Source: Acetobacter malorum
GTDB lineage: Bacteria; Pseudomonadota; Alphaproteobacteria; Acetobacterales; Acetobacteraceae
Direction: 5' to 3'
Length of the DNA: 64,000 nucleotides
Assembly (NCBI RefSeq): GCF_001580615.1
Contig: NZ_LHZC01000052.1
Span: forward strand, 122,251 to 186,250
A program made the translations under genes and the position numbers. This document shows positions 8,675-17,922 of this stretch, in pieces; the stretch's first letter is position 1, and each line of letters opens with the position of its first letter. Under the pieces are notes generated by a model. That model was given only the letters and a program-made list of their open reading frames with translations. It ran no database searches and was not told where the DNA came from.

Positions 8675-10420
8675 ATGGTTCGCCTCCGCTCTCACGCTTC
8701 ACTCACCGGGAAACCGGGCTTGCATCGCGCACTCCTGCTCGCCTCTGCCGTGGCGTCTTCCGCTCTTTCAATGCCCTGTGCCATGGCTGAACCGGGAGCC
8801 GCCACGCAGAAAAAAGTGGGCCAGCCTGGCTCTGTCTATCTGCCGCAGGACCGTGAGCGTATTGTGGTCACACCCTCTGCCAGCCAGCCCCCGCCCCCTT
8901 TGCCGCCTGTGGTCCTGTATCCCCACGCTAACCCCGTTGGGCAGCCTGTCCGTACAACAGGTGTGCAGGGGCGTGTCTCCGGGCACCAATATGACTGGGG
9001 CGTATTTAACCGTGGCAATGGTGAAGCCGCAGGCTTTGGCCCGGTTGGCGAATATGGTGTTGCCCCTTGGGCGGAAGACTGGAGCCGCCTGCGGGACAAA
9101 TCCAAACGGAAAGATCCATTTGATCTGATAAAATATATCGCCCTGAATGAAAGTGGTTCAATATGGCTCAGCTTTTCAGGAGAGACGCGCCTGAGAAACT
9201 GGTTTGAAAGCCGCCCCAACCTCGGCACACAGCACAATAATGATTCCGGGCGTTTTGCCGTGCGCAACCTGTATGGCGCAGACCTGCATCTGGGGTCTCA
9301 CGTCCGGCTGTTCGGACAGCTGGTAAACGCCGATGCCGCAGGCTGGAGCGGCTATGGCTACGGCAGCACCTATCGTAAACGCCTTGATGCCCAGCAGGCT
9401 TTTATTGAAACCAAATGGTCCATGCTGGGGGCCAAAAGTGGCTTTATGTTTGGGCGGCAGCAGTTTCTGGATGCGCCCTCCTACATGCTGTACAACCGGG
9501 AAACGCCCAACGTGCCGCTCTCATGGAACGGTTTTCGGGCTTACATGGTCTGGCCCCGCATCCGTATTGATGGCTGGGATTTTGTGCAGACCAATGACAG
9601 CCAGAACAAGATGTTTCACGATACGGAAAACTATAATACCCGCCTGTATGGTTTCAACATGACGTGGGCCCCGCCTGATGGGCGCTTCATGGGGGACAGA
9701 TATAACTCCTTTCTGGATGTGTTTTACGTTGGCTACAAACTCTCCGGCTCGTCCGGGGCCATTGCCACCGCCAAAGGCAGCCAGAACGGGTCTAACACCC
9801 GCAACAATTTTGGTGTGCGCTGGCATGGAATTGCCGGACCATTTGAGTTTTCTCTTGGTGGCATCTGGCAGGGCGGCGTCTTCAAATACGCCAAGACCAA
9901 TCAGTCCCGGAACGTGAACGCCTTTGCGCTCAATACGCTGGTTGGCTACCGTATTCCGCATGATCGCTTTCATACGTTCGCAGGATTGCAAACGGATGTG
10001 TATTCCGGCGGCAATGCCCGCAAAACATCCGGGGCGATCGGCACCTATATCTCGCCCTTCAACCCGCAAACCAACTATCTGGACACCACGACTTATATGA
10101 CAGGCTCAAACCTGATCAGCGTGGCGCCTCTCATCCGGACGACATTCCTGAAATCTCTTAGTTTTCAGGTCAAATATCCCCTGTTCTGGCGGTACAGCCC
10201 GAATGATCCTGTTTACAAATCTTCCGGGTCTTACAGCTTCCCTTATCAGTTCAAGGGCAAGTTTGTCGGCATGGCCCCGCAGGCCTCTCTGGCCTGGCAG
10301 ATCAACAGGCACCTGTCCTGGACGCAGTATGTCTCGCGCTTCATGACGTCTAATGCACTCAACCGCGCAGGTGGCTCAAGCGGCACCTATTACCAGTCCA
10401 ACTTCGTCTTCCGCTTTTAA
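8675..10420 (+). CDS. Alginate-export-family outer-membrane porin
   Basis: Outer-membrane beta-barrel of the alginate export domain family (581 residues), expected to pass an anionic or sugar substrate. A signal peptide (about 1-40, ending ALSMPCAMA) precedes a Pro-rich linker (about 50-100). The barrel then begins with SLGYGE-type strands such as GETRLRNWFESRP and continues with LFGQLVNADAAG, QQAFIETKW, FMFGRQQF and FRAYMVWPRI. The protein ends in YYQSNFVFRF with terminal Phe, the usual barrel signature. In acetic acid bacteria such proteins are thought to import sugars or gluconates. The substrate here is not deducible. Confidence 0.85.
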   Translation: MVRLRSHASLTGKPGLHRALLLASAVASSALSMPCAMAEPGAATQKKVGQPGSVYLPQDRERIVVTPSASQPPPPLPPVVLYPHANPVGQPVRTTGVQGRVSGHQYDWGVFNRGNGEAAGFGPVGEYGVAPWAEDWSRLRDKSKRKDPFDLIKYIALNESGSIWLSFSGETRLRNWFESRPNLGTQHNNDSGRFAVRNLYGADLHLGSHVRLFGQLVNADAAGWSGYGYGSTYRKRLDAQQAFIETKWSMLGAKSGFMFGRQQFLDAPSYMLYNRETPNVPLSWNGFRAYMVWPRIRIDGWDFVQTNDSQNKMFHDTENYNTRLYGFNMTWAPPDGRFMGDRYNSFLDVFYVGYKLSGSSGAIATAKGSQNGSNTRNNFGVRWHGIAGPFEFSLGGIWQGGVFKYAKTNQSRNVNAFALNTLVGYRIPHDRFHTFAGLQTDVYSGGNARKTSGAIGTYISPFNPQTNYLDTTTYMTGSNLISVAPLIRTTFLKSLSFQVKYPLFWRYSPNDPVYKSSGSYSFPYQFKGKFVGMAPQASLAWQINRHLSWTQYVSRFMTSNALNRAGGSSGTYYQSNFVFRF

Positions 10421-10427
10421 ACCAGCC

Positions 10428-11042
10428 TCAGGCGTGACCGGCGCGCCCGGTCAGCCGAATAGGGTCGATATTGATCGAGGCGAGAGCCTGCCGCCATTTG
10501 GCGGCATGGTCATGCCCGAACACAATCTCACGGCTGGCTGGCGCCAGCAGCCAGGCATCATGCTGGAAAATTTCCTCTTCCAGTTGCCCGGCTTCCCAGC
10601 TTGCATGCCCCATAGCCAGCAACGCATCCCGCGGGCCTCCGCCCTCGGCAATCTCCCGCAACACATCCAGACTGGCCGTAAGCGTCGCAGCATCCGTGAC
10701 CGGCATACTGCCCTCGCCTTTCCAGTCGGAAGAATGCAGGACAAAGCCGCGCGTCTCCTCCAGCGGGCCACCGGCACACAGGCCAAGCCGACGCAATGGC
10801 GGTGCCGGGGGAATTTCCAACTGTTCAAGCAGGTCTTCAAAGCCCGGTTTGGGCAGACGACGGTTGATGACCAGCCCCATGGCGCCCTCACCCGAGGCAT
10901 GCGCGCAAAGATATATGACACTTCTGTCAAAAGGAGTTACGCTGAGGGCTGGCGTTGCCACCAGAAGCAGGCCGGTTAACGTCCCGCCGGGGCGGACTGA
11001 GCGTTCAAGAAGGGAAACATGCGGAAAAGCCATAGGGTGCAT
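10428..11042 (-). CDS. YqgE/AlgH family protein (UPF0301)
   Basis: Small conserved cytosolic protein of unknown biochemical role. Family blocks are GTLLLVATP-like (here LTGLLLVATPAL), FDRSVIYLCAH, GAMGLVINR, LCAGGPLEETRGFVLHS and LLAMGHASWEAGQLEEEI. About 204 residues result when the ATG ending at 11042 is taken. An ATG at 11033 is equally possible, and neither has a clear ribosome site. The open frame extends to 11135 but the extra residues do not look like the family. It converges on the porin gene with only 7 bp between the stops. Confidence 0.9.
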   Translation of the reverse strand: MHPMAFPHVSLLERSVRPGGTLTGLLLVATPALSVTPFDRSVIYLCAHASGEGAMGLVINRRLPKPGFEDLLEQLEIPPAPPLRRLGLCAGGPLEETRGFVLHSSDWKGEGSMPVTDAATLTASLDVLREIAEGGGPRDALLAMGHASWEAGQLEEEIFQHDAWLLAPASREIVFGHDHAAKWRQALASINIDPIRLTGRAGHA

Positions 11043-11188
11043 ATGTGGTGCCCGTGTTTTTTTAGCAACCTTTTCAGCGTGGGTCTGCCTGATTTCAGGC
11101 CCTGACCACGCGGCCTGTGCGGCCCGCCTTATCACCCCCCGCCCTCACACGTAGCTGTGGGCGGGAAAGAGAATGAAGAAGCCTATTT

Positions 11189-12085
11189 ATGAATAAACTC
11201 GCCAAATTCCTGCGCGCGCTGGACAGTTATCACGTCACCGATGGGGAAAAATTCGACCTCAGCAAATTCAACCCGGATGATGATGGTAATCTGGGACTGA
11301 CCAAGGAAGATGGCGCCAAGCTGCTGAAAGACGTAAAGGCGCAGCTGCAGGAATTACAGGACCTGCTCTACGCCAATCAGACCAAATCCATGCTGATTAT
11401 CCTGCAAGGGATGGACGCTGCCGGAAAAGACGGCACCATCAAACATGTCATGTCCGGCGTGAACCCGCAGGGCGTCACCGTCACCTCCTTCAAGCAGCCC
11501 GGCCCGTCGGAACTCCAGCATGGGTTTTTATGGCGCATTCACGCCGCTGCGCCGCAGGTTGGCCGCATCGCGATTTTTAACCGCAGCCAGTATGAAGATG
11601 TGCTGGTGACCCGCGTTCATCCGGAAATGCTGGAGCATGAACATCTGCCCGGCCCCATCAACACGCCGGAATTCTGGAAAGGCCGCTACAGCGACATCCG
11701 CCATCTGGAACATTACCTGAACCGGCAGGGAACGGTGGTGCTGAAATTCTTCCTGCATATTTCCAAAGAAGAACAACGCGAGCGCCTTCTGGAACGGCTG
11801 GACGTGCCGGAAAAACGCTGGAAATTCTCTCCCTCAGACATGCATGAGCGGGAATTCTGGGACGATTACACCAAGGCTTATCAGGACGCCATTAGCGAGA
11901 CCGCACGCCCGCATGCGCCGTGGATTGTGGTGCCCTCCAACCATAAATGGTATGCCCGGCTTGTGGTGATTGGGGCAATTATCCGCGCCCTGAAGGGGCT
12001 GAACCAGACAGCCCCGAAGCCTGATCCGGAAGTCTCCAAATCTCTGGATGACTATCGCGCCCGCCTGATGGCTGAGAAAAAGTAA
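11189..12085 (+). CDS. ppk2: Polyphosphate:nucleotide phosphotransferase (PPK2 family)
   Basis: Transfers phosphate between polyphosphate and nucleotides. The 298-residue, single-domain protein has Walker A GMDAAGKDG (about residue 73), the family block TIKHVMSGVNPQGVTVTSF, Walker B region IAIFNRSQYEDVLVTRVHP, and the lid arginines in FFLHISKEEQRERLLERL followed by PEKRWKFSPSDMHERE. HVMSGVNPQG is typical of class III PPK2 enzymes, which phosphorylate AMP and ADP, so nucleotide recycling from polyP is likely. Class assignment is by motif memory. It is followed 16 bp later by a small secreted-protein gene. Confidence 0.92.
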   Translation: MNKLAKFLRALDSYHVTDGEKFDLSKFNPDDDGNLGLTKEDGAKLLKDVKAQLQELQDLLYANQTKSMLIILQGMDAAGKDGTIKHVMSGVNPQGVTVTSFKQPGPSELQHGFLWRIHAAAPQVGRIAIFNRSQYEDVLVTRVHPEMLEHEHLPGPINTPEFWKGRYSDIRHLEHYLNRQGTVVLKFFLHISKEEQRERLLERLDVPEKRWKFSPSDMHEREFWDDYTKAYQDAISETARPHAPWIVVPSNHKWYARLVVIGAIIRALKGLNQTAPKPDPEVSKSLDDYRARLMAEKK

Positions 12086-12101
12086 AAAGGTCCTGTTGCT
12101 T

Positions 12102-12602
12102 ATGATGGCATATTCCCGCCTGCTTCCCGCCGCGGCTCTGCTCCTTGCAGGCCTTACAAGCCTGACACACCCGGCAGAGGCCCGCAGCAGGCACGCCGAA
12201 AGGGCAGATGTCGCCCAGACTGTGTCCCCCACCTGCGACAATCAGGATTTTCTGTCCAAACAGCTCGCTTTTGAAAATGGCGGGGACAAAGCAGACACGG
12301 CTGTGCATATCTGTGGCCGCGTGCTGGCCGTCAGTCCCAAAGCGCAGCGCACCCGCAGCGGCTGGCATGGCTATTTCTACCTTGCCGTAACCCCCACAGT
12401 TTCCATCCGCATCGTCTCCGGGCTGGATGAAATGCATGCCCCGGCATGGCCGTGGGTCAACAAAGGGGATCAGGTGGAAGTGGTTGGCCGCTACTATTAC
12501 GATTCCATCCGCCGGCAGGGCGTGGACTGGACGCATCACGGCACCGGCCGATCCTGGCATGTTCCGGGCTACGTGACTGTGAACGGCACGCGATACGAAT
12601 AA
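12102..12602 (+). CDS. DUF3465-type secreted protein
   Basis: Exported protein of unknown function (166 residues from this ATG). A signal peptide ends near HPAEARS. The mature part has the DUF3465 pattern: a GRVLAVSPKAQRTRSGWHGYFYL strand pair, NKGDQVEVVGRYYYD, and VDWTHHGTGRSWHVPGYVTVNGTRYE near the end. The WTHH motif and final NG-x-x-Y are characteristic. AAAAAGG at 12084-12090 precedes ATG 12102 by 11 nt. An in-frame TTG at 12096 is less likely. The gene probably reads through from ppk2 and ends at a strong terminator. Confidence 0.75.
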   Translation: MMAYSRLLPAAALLLAGLTSLTHPAEARSRHAERADVAQTVSPTCDNQDFLSKQLAFENGGDKADTAVHICGRVLAVSPKAQRTRSGWHGYFYLAVTPTVSIRIVSGLDEMHAPAWPWVNKGDQVEVVGRYYYDSIRRQGVDWTHHGTGRSWHVPGYVTVNGTRYE

Positions 12603-12610
12603 GCAAAAAA

Positions 12611-12649
12611 ACGGCCCGTCTGACTATCCAGACGGGCCGTTTTCTTTTG
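12611..12649. terminator. Bidirectional rho-independent terminator
   Basis: ACGGCCCGTCTG (12611-12622) and CAGACGGGCCGT (12629-12640) form a perfect 12-bp GC-rich stem with a 6-nt loop. TTTCTTTTG follows on the plus strand, and an A-run before the stem serves the minus strand. It separates the DUF3465 gene from convergent clpA. Confidence 0.93.
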
Positions 12650-12667
12650 TTGCACTCAGAAGCCAGA

Positions 12668-15013
12668 TTAGTCGGCGGCTTCCTCTTCCCGCTCATTGCC
12701 GGGCTCATCTTCTTTTGCACTGCCAGACGTTTTGGTCGGCAGGATATCGAACACGAGTGCGTCGTTCTTCAGACCAATCTTCACCGCGCCGCCCTTGGTC
12801 AGTTTGCCAAACAGCAGTTCTTCAGCCAGCGGCTTCTTGATGAACTCCTGAATGACACGCCCCAGCGGACGCGCACCATAAAGCCGGTCATACCCACGCT
12901 CTGCCAGCCACTCCTTGGCTGCGGAAGAAAGCTCGATGGTCACGTTACGGTCTGCAAGCTGCGCTTCCAGCTGAAGCACAAACTTCTCGACCACGCAGCC
13001 CACCGTTTCCGGCGTGAGGTTGGCAAACGGGATAATGGCATCCAGACGGTTGCGGAATTCCGGGGTGAACAGACGTTTGATCGCCTCCTCATCTTCCCCT
13101 TCCCGTGCATCCCGGCCAAAGCCGATTGCTTCCTTGCTGAGGTCAGAGGCCCCGGCATTGGTCGTCATAATCAGGATGACATTCCGGAAGTCGACCGTCT
13201 TGCCGTTATGGTCCGTCAGTCGGCCATGATCCATCACCTGCAACAGCACGTTATAGAGGTCTGGGTGCGCTTTCTCGATTTCATCAAGCAGCAGAACCGC
13301 ATGCGGATGCTGGTCAATGGCATCGGTCAGCAAACCACCCTGATCAAACCCGACATACCCCGGAGGCGCACCCAGCAGACGCGAGATAGAGTGCCGCTCC
13401 ATATATTCGGACATATCAAAGCGGATCAGCTCAATCCCCAGCGTGGTGGACAGCTGGCGCGCTACCTCGGTTTTCCCCACACCCGTGGGGCCGGAGAAGA
13501 GATAGTTACCAATCGGCTTTTCAGGGTCACGCAGCCCGGCACGGGACAGCTTGATCGCCGCAGAGAGCGTATCAATGGCCTGATCCTGCCCGAACACCAT
13601 CCCCTTAAGGTCACGCTCCAGAGACCGCAGCACTTCCTTGTCATCCGCCGAGATGCTCTTGGGCGGAATGCGCGCAATGCGGGCAATGATGTCTTCCACG
13701 TCCTTCAGGTTGACGGTTTTCCGCCGCCGCCCTTCCGGCTGAAGCATGCGGGACGCGCCGACCTCATCAATCACGTCAATCGCCTTATCCGGCAGCTTGC
13801 GGTCATGAATATATTTGGCCGACAGTTCCACAGCCCCACGAATGGCATCATCCGTGTAACGCACCTTGTGGTGTTTTTCGTAGCTGCTCTTCAGACCGCG
13901 CAGAATTTTGACGGCATCATCCACACTCGGTTCCGGCACATCAATCTTCTGGAACCGGCGCACCAGTGCACGGTCCTTTTCAAAGTGCTGCCGGAACTCT
14001 TTATAGGTCGTGGAGCCAATGCAGCGCAGCGTGCCCGCAGCCAGTGCGGGTTTGAGCAGGTTGGACGCATCCATCGCCCCGCCAGACGTCGCCCCGGCCC
14101 CAATGACCGTGTGAATTTCATCAATAAACAGGATGCCATGCGGGTCCTGATCAAGCTCCGTCACAACAGCTTTCAGGCGTTCTTCAAAATCCCCACGATA
14201 ACGGGTGCCGGCCAGCAGCGCCCCCATATCAAGAGAATAGATGGTCGCCTTCAGCAGCACCTCCGGCACGTTGCCTTCCACAATGCGGCGGGCAAGCCCT
14301 TCGGCAATGGCGGTTTTACCCACACCGGGGTCACCCACATACAGCGGGTTGTTTTTGGTGCGGCGGCACAGGATCTGGATCGTGCGTTCAACTTCCTCAT
14401 CACGCCCGATCAGCGGATCAACCTTACCCGCTTCCGCCTTGGCGTTAAGGTTGACGCAATAGGTGGACAGCGCATCCTGATTTTTCTGGGTGCGTGCTTC
14501 GCCGCGCTCAGAGTCTTCACCCTTTTCAGGGCCGGAAGTGTTGCCGGTGCCTGTTACGGGGCGACGCGTTGAACGGTCCGGTGCCTTGGCAATACCGTGA
14601 GAAAGGAAATTGACAGCATCCAGCCGCGTCATGTCCTGCAACTGCAGGAAATACACAGCATGGCTTTCACGCTCGGCAAACAGGGCCACGAGCACATTGG
14701 CCCCGGTCACTTCATCCCGCCCGGTGGACTGCACATGGATGGCTGCACGCTGGATCACGCGCTGGAACGCAGCCGTGGGTTTGGGTTCGGTCGGCCGGTC
14801 TGAGGCCAGACCAGCCAGATCTTTATCAAGAAAACCTGTCAGATCGGTGCGCAGGCGTTCAAGATCAACACCGCACGCCCGGAACACCGTTACGGCGTCC
14901 GCATCATCAACCAGGGCAAGCAGCAGATGCTCCAGCGTGGCATATTCATGATGCCGCTCGCCGGCCAGAATAAGTGCCCGATGTAGCGTCTGCTCAAGAT
15001 TGCGTGACAACAT
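12668..15013 (-). CDS. clpA: ClpA, ATPase subunit of ClpAP protease
   Basis: AAA+ unfoldase that feeds substrates to ClpP. The N-terminal Clp repeat domain (about 1-140, [22 protein letters not shown]) is the ClpS-binding part. The first ATPase module has Walker A GDPGVGKT near residue 228, the second has GPTGVGKT near residue 508. The sensor region, including [24 protein letters not shown], lies near the C-terminus. Length (781) is slightly above E. coli ClpA because of an acidic linker (about 155-180) and C-tail. AAAGGAG lies ten bases before the ATG. It follows clpS on the same strand after 152 bp. Confidence 0.97.
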   Translation of the reverse strand: MLSRNLEQTLHRALILAGERHHEYATLEHLLLALVDDADAVTVFRACGVDLERLRTDLTGFLDKDLAGLASDRPTEPKPTAAFQRVIQRAAIHVQSTGRDEVTGANVLVALFAERESHAVYFLQLQDMTRLDAVNFLSHGIAKAPDRSTRRPVTGTGNTSGPEKGEDSERGEARTQKNQDALSTYCVNLNAKAEAGKVDPLIGRDEEVERTIQILCRRTKNNPLYVGDPGVGKTAIAEGLARRIVEGNVPEVLLKATIYSLDMGALLAGTRYRGDFEERLKAVVTELDQDPHGILFIDEIHTVIGAGATSGGAMDASNLLKPALAAGTLRCIGSTTYKEFRQHFEKDRALVRRFQKIDVPEPSVDDAVKILRGLKSSYEKHHKVRYTDDAIRGAVELSAKYIHDRKLPDKAIDVIDEVGASRMLQPEGRRRKTVNLKDVEDIIARIARIPPKSISADDKEVLRSLERDLKGMVFGQDQAIDTLSAAIKLSRAGLRDPEKPIGNYLFSGPTGVGKTEVARQLSTTLGIELIRFDMSEYMERHSISRLLGAPPGYVGFDQGGLLTDAIDQHPHAVLLLDEIEKAHPDLYNVLLQVMDHGRLTDHNGKTVDFRNVILIMTTNAGASDLSKEAIGFGRDAREGEDEEAIKRLFTPEFRNRLDAIIPFANLTPETVGCVVEKFVLQLEAQLADRNVTIELSSAAKEWLAERGYDRLYGARPLGRVIQEFIKKPLAEELLFGKLTKGGAVKIGLKNDALVFDILPTKTSGSAKEDEPGNEREEEAAD

Positions 15014-15165
15014 GACGAGACGCTCCTTTCCCCAGATGCCCGGAATGGCGTGGCTTCACCGCCACCCTGTCCGGAACCTTCACATCATATTTGGCTGCTT
15101 TGCGAGGAATTGCGAGTCACAACTGCACAAAAAATGGAGCGAGTGGTTTTTCTTTTGCTCCGCAC

Positions 15166-15546
15166 TCAGTCCTTTTCAAGCGTACATTGCAGCGGATGCT
15201 GGTTCTGGCGGGCCAGATCCATCACCTGCGTGACCTTGGTTTCGGCCACCTCATACGTAAAGACACCGCACACGCCCACGCCGCGTTTGTGCACGCTGAG
15301 CATGATGGTTGTGGCTTCATCCCGAGTCTTCTGAAAAAACCGCTCAAGCACATGCACGACAAATTCCATTGGCGTGTAATCATCATTGAGCATCAGAACT
15401 TTGTACATGGCGGGTTTGCGCGTTTTGGGACGTGCCCGCACCACCACACCAACGTCGTTCTGATCATCACCCGAATCGGCCCCTCCGGCATCACGCCGTG
15501 ACGGCCCGTTGCCCGCATGCAGGACTGAAAAATGACGCGATACCAT
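15166..15546 (-). CDS. clpS: ClpS adaptor of ClpAP (N-degron recognition)
   Basis: Binds the ClpA N-domain and delivers N-end-rule substrates. The core reads [20 protein letters not shown] (N-D-D-Y-T-P-M-E is the binding pocket and signature), then [20 protein letters not shown]. The start ending at 15546 gives 126 residues and has GGAG ten bases upstream. A longer frame to 15588 has no ribosome site. The 45-residue N-terminal extension before the core is long and low complexity, as in some alphaproteobacterial ClpS proteins. It lies upstream of clpA on the same strand, fitting their joint role. Confidence 0.94.
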   Translation of the reverse strand: MVSRHFSVLHAGNGPSRRDAGGADSGDDQNDVGVVVRARPKTRKPAMYKVLMLNDDYTPMEFVVHVLERFFQKTRDEATTIMLSVHKRGVGVCGVFTYEVAETKVTQVMDLARQNQHPLQCTLEKD

Positions 15547-15825
15547 CGGGCTAGAACTCCGGGTCCGGTTTCTGACAGAAAAAATCATGAGACATCATAT
15601 TGGTATTCACCTGAGGGATGGAAGAGGCTTAGGGCCTGAGAAACGTTCCAAAATCAAGACAATACTGGGGAAAATGCCTTATTTGTGCCACATGCGCGGC
15701 TGACATTTTCCACAGAACATCACCGCGCCAGAGTCCGGGGTCTCCAGATTTCTTATAGACGCGGTCTTACTATCTGAATTACCACACTTAAATATCCTGA
15801 AGAAAAAACCAGGTAGGATCGCGCA

Positions 15826-17004
15826 GTGCCAGATATTCACGCAGCAGGAGACGGAACAGGCCGCCGCAAACAGGCTGGAACCCCACACAAACGCCGCTCC
15901 AGCCTGCGCAAATGGGCAGGCCTGATGGCTGGCGTCGCACTGGGCAGCTTTGTGACGCAGCGTGCCGCTCACGCACAGTATGCCGGGCAGCTCAGCTCCA
16001 TCGTCATGGACGCCAGAACGGGCGCTGTCCTTTCTCAGGAAGATCCGGACCTGCGCCGCTATCCTGCCAGCCTGACAAAACTGATGACGCTGTATATGGC
16101 GTTCTCCGCCCTGCGCGCCGGCAGCATTACGCTGGGTCAGTCTGTGCCTGTGTCCATTCACGCTTCTACTATGGAACCCTCCAAGCTCGGTCTGGTTCCC
16201 GGCTCTCACCTGACCGTGGAGCAGGCCATGCTGGCTCTGGTGACCAAATCCGCCAATGATGCCGCCTGCGCTCTGGGTGAACTTCTGGGTGGCGGCAGTG
16301 AGCCTCAGTTTGCCGCGATGATGACGCAGCAGGCCCGCGCACTGGGCATGAGCAACACCACCTTCCGCAACGCCTCCGGCCTGCCGGACCCGGACCAGCT
16401 GACCACCGCGCGTGATCTGGCTGTTCTGGCCCGCCATATTGTGACGGACTTCCCGGAAGATTATCATTACTTCTCCGTCGCGGCTTTCCGCTTCCATGGG
16501 CGGATGATCCCCAACCACAACCCGATGCTGAAAGCCTATGTGGGCGCTGACGGCATGAAGACCGGGTACACGCAGGAAGCAGGTCGTAACCTCGTGACCT
16601 CAGCTCTCCGTAATGATGTGCGGCTGGTGGGCGTGGTGATGGGTGCTTCTTCCAACACCCAGCGCACGCTGGCCATGGCGGATCAGCTTGACCGTGGGTT
16701 TGACGCCGAGGGCGTGGCACCGGTGGCCCGTCCGCTGGTTCTGGCCCGCAACACTGTTCCCTCCCACCGCACACGCGGTGGCCGTGTGATCATGCTGGCG
16801 GCAGCATCCTCACGCCATGCGCCCATGGAAGTGGCGGAAGCCCCGGCAGCCCGCCACACCACCGTGCGCCATGGCCGCCGCTATGTGCTGGCAACCCCGG
16901 TTGCCAACGGGCACCATATCCGCCTGATCGGGGCAAAAGTGCGCCCCGCGACCGCCACAACACATCGGGCGCGTGCTGGCCATACCTCACGTAATCATAC
17001 CTGA
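15826..17004 (+). CDS. D-alanyl-D-alanine carboxypeptidase (serine-type PBP)
   Basis: Periplasmic penicillin-binding protein that trims the terminal D-Ala of peptidoglycan. All three active-site motifs are visible: SLTK (Ser82-Lys85), SAN (142-144) and KTG (245-247). An N-terminal export signal covers about 24-50 (cleavage near RAAHA). The start is GTG at 15826, with AGGTAGGA six bases upstream. After residue 290 the usual PBP5 C-terminal beta domain is replaced by a His/Arg/Ala-rich tail with repeated APAARHTT-like text. No amphipathic anchor is obvious. It is divergent from clpS. Confidence 0.9.
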   Translation: MPDIHAAGDGTGRRKQAGTPHKRRSSLRKWAGLMAGVALGSFVTQRAAHAQYAGQLSSIVMDARTGAVLSQEDPDLRRYPASLTKLMTLYMAFSALRAGSITLGQSVPVSIHASTMEPSKLGLVPGSHLTVEQAMLALVTKSANDAACALGELLGGGSEPQFAAMMTQQARALGMSNTTFRNASGLPDPDQLTTARDLAVLARHIVTDFPEDYHYFSVAAFRFHGRMIPNHNPMLKAYVGADGMKTGYTQEAGRNLVTSALRNDVRLVGVVMGASSNTQRTLAMADQLDRGFDAEGVAPVARPLVLARNTVPSHRTRGGRVIMLAAASSRHAPMEVAEAPAARHTTVRHGRRYVLATPVANGHHIRLIGAKVRPATATTHRARAGHTSRNHT

Positions 17005-17017
17005 TTTTTTCTTTAAT

Positions 17018-17049
17018 ACCCGCTTCCTTCCCGGAAGCGGGTTGCCTTT
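17018..17049 (+). terminator. Probable terminator after the carboxypeptidase gene
   Basis: ACCCGCTTCC (17018-17027) and GGAAGCGGGT (17033-17042) form a perfect 10-bp stem with a 5-nt loop. The downstream tract TTGCCTTTG is only partly T-rich, so efficiency is uncertain. Confidence 0.6.
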
Positions 17050-17116
17050 GCTGCGCCCTGACTCCATTTTGCACCTCTCTTTAAAACGAGAGCTGTATAA
17101 ATAAGGGAGTCTCAGT

Positions 17117-17917
17117 ATGGCGGGCAGAAACGGTATTGTTCTGCATAACGAACAGGATTTTGTGGGCCTGCGCGCCGCGGGCCGCCTTGCGGCCGCCACG
17201 CTGGACATGATTACCTCTTACGTCAAACCGGGCGTTACCACCGGGGAACTTGACCGCATTATTCATGAATACACGCTGGATCACGGCGCTATTCCGGCCC
17301 CGCTGAACTATCGCGGGTTCCCCAAATCCTGCTGCATTTCCATCAATCACGTGGTTTGCCACGGCATTCCGGGTGACAAAGCCCTGCAGGAAGGCGACAT
17401 CGTCAATATTGATGTCACCTCCATTGTTGATGGCTGGTACGGTGATAACAGCCGGATGTATACCGTCGGCAAAGTGCCGCTGAAGGCCTCCAAGCTGATC
17501 AAAACCACCTATGACTGCCTGATGCGCGGCATTGAAGTGGTGCGCCCCGGTGCAACGCTGGGTGACATTGGCCACGCCATTCAGACGCTGGCTGAAAAAA
17601 ACCGGTATTCCATTGTGGAAGATTTCTGCGGGCACGGCATTGGCCGCACCTTCCACGCAGAACCCACGGTGCTGCATTACGGCAAACCCGGTGAAGGCAT
17701 GAAGCTGAAAGCCGGAATGGTCTTTACCATTGAGCCGATGCTCAATATCGGCAAAGCTGACGTGAAAATTCTGGATGATGGCTGGACGGCTGTCACGCGT
17801 GACCGGTCTTTGTCTGCTCAGTTTGAGCACATGCTGGGCGTGACAGAAACCGGCTACGAGATCTTCACCCTCTCTCCCGCTGGCTACACCTGCCCGCCCT
17901 ACCCGACTGAAAGCTGA
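17117..17917 (+). CDS. map: Methionine aminopeptidase, type I
   Basis: Removes the initiator methionine from nascent proteins. The metal ligands expected for type I enzymes are all present: D99 in VNIDVTS, D110 in GDNSRMY, H173 in CGHGIGRTFH, E206 in FTIEPML and E237 in QFEHML, plus H82 in HVVCHGIP. Length 266 fits the short type Ia form without an N-terminal zinc domain. AAGGGAG precedes the ATG by seven bases. The ggt gene begins 5 bp after the stop, so the two are likely co-transcribed although functionally unrelated. Confidence 0.97.
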   Translation: MAGRNGIVLHNEQDFVGLRAAGRLAAATLDMITSYVKPGVTTGELDRIIHEYTLDHGAIPAPLNYRGFPKSCCISINHVVCHGIPGDKALQEGDIVNIDVTSIVDGWYGDNSRMYTVGKVPLKASKLIKTTYDCLMRGIEVVRPGATLGDIGHAIQTLAEKNRYSIVEDFCGHGIGRTFHAEPTVLHYGKPGEGMKLKAGMVFTIEPMLNIGKADVKILDDGWTAVTRDRSLSAQFEHMLGVTETGYEIFTLSPAGYTCPPYPTES

Positions 17918-17922
17918 GCCTC

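Noticed and set aside
12446..14572. 708-residue plus-strand frame
   Set aside because: It is a long antisense shadow of clpA, which has full AAA+ motifs on the other strand. The shadow shows no domain.
15120..15166. Terminator between clpS and clpA
   Set aside because: A 5-bp GGAGC/GCTCC stem with a T-run exists on the minus strand, but the loop is long and the stem too short for confidence.
15669..15721. Inverted repeat GGAAAATG/CATTTTCC between clpS and the carboxypeptidase
   Set aside because: The arms are 37 bp apart and AT-rich, so they could arise by chance. No support for function.
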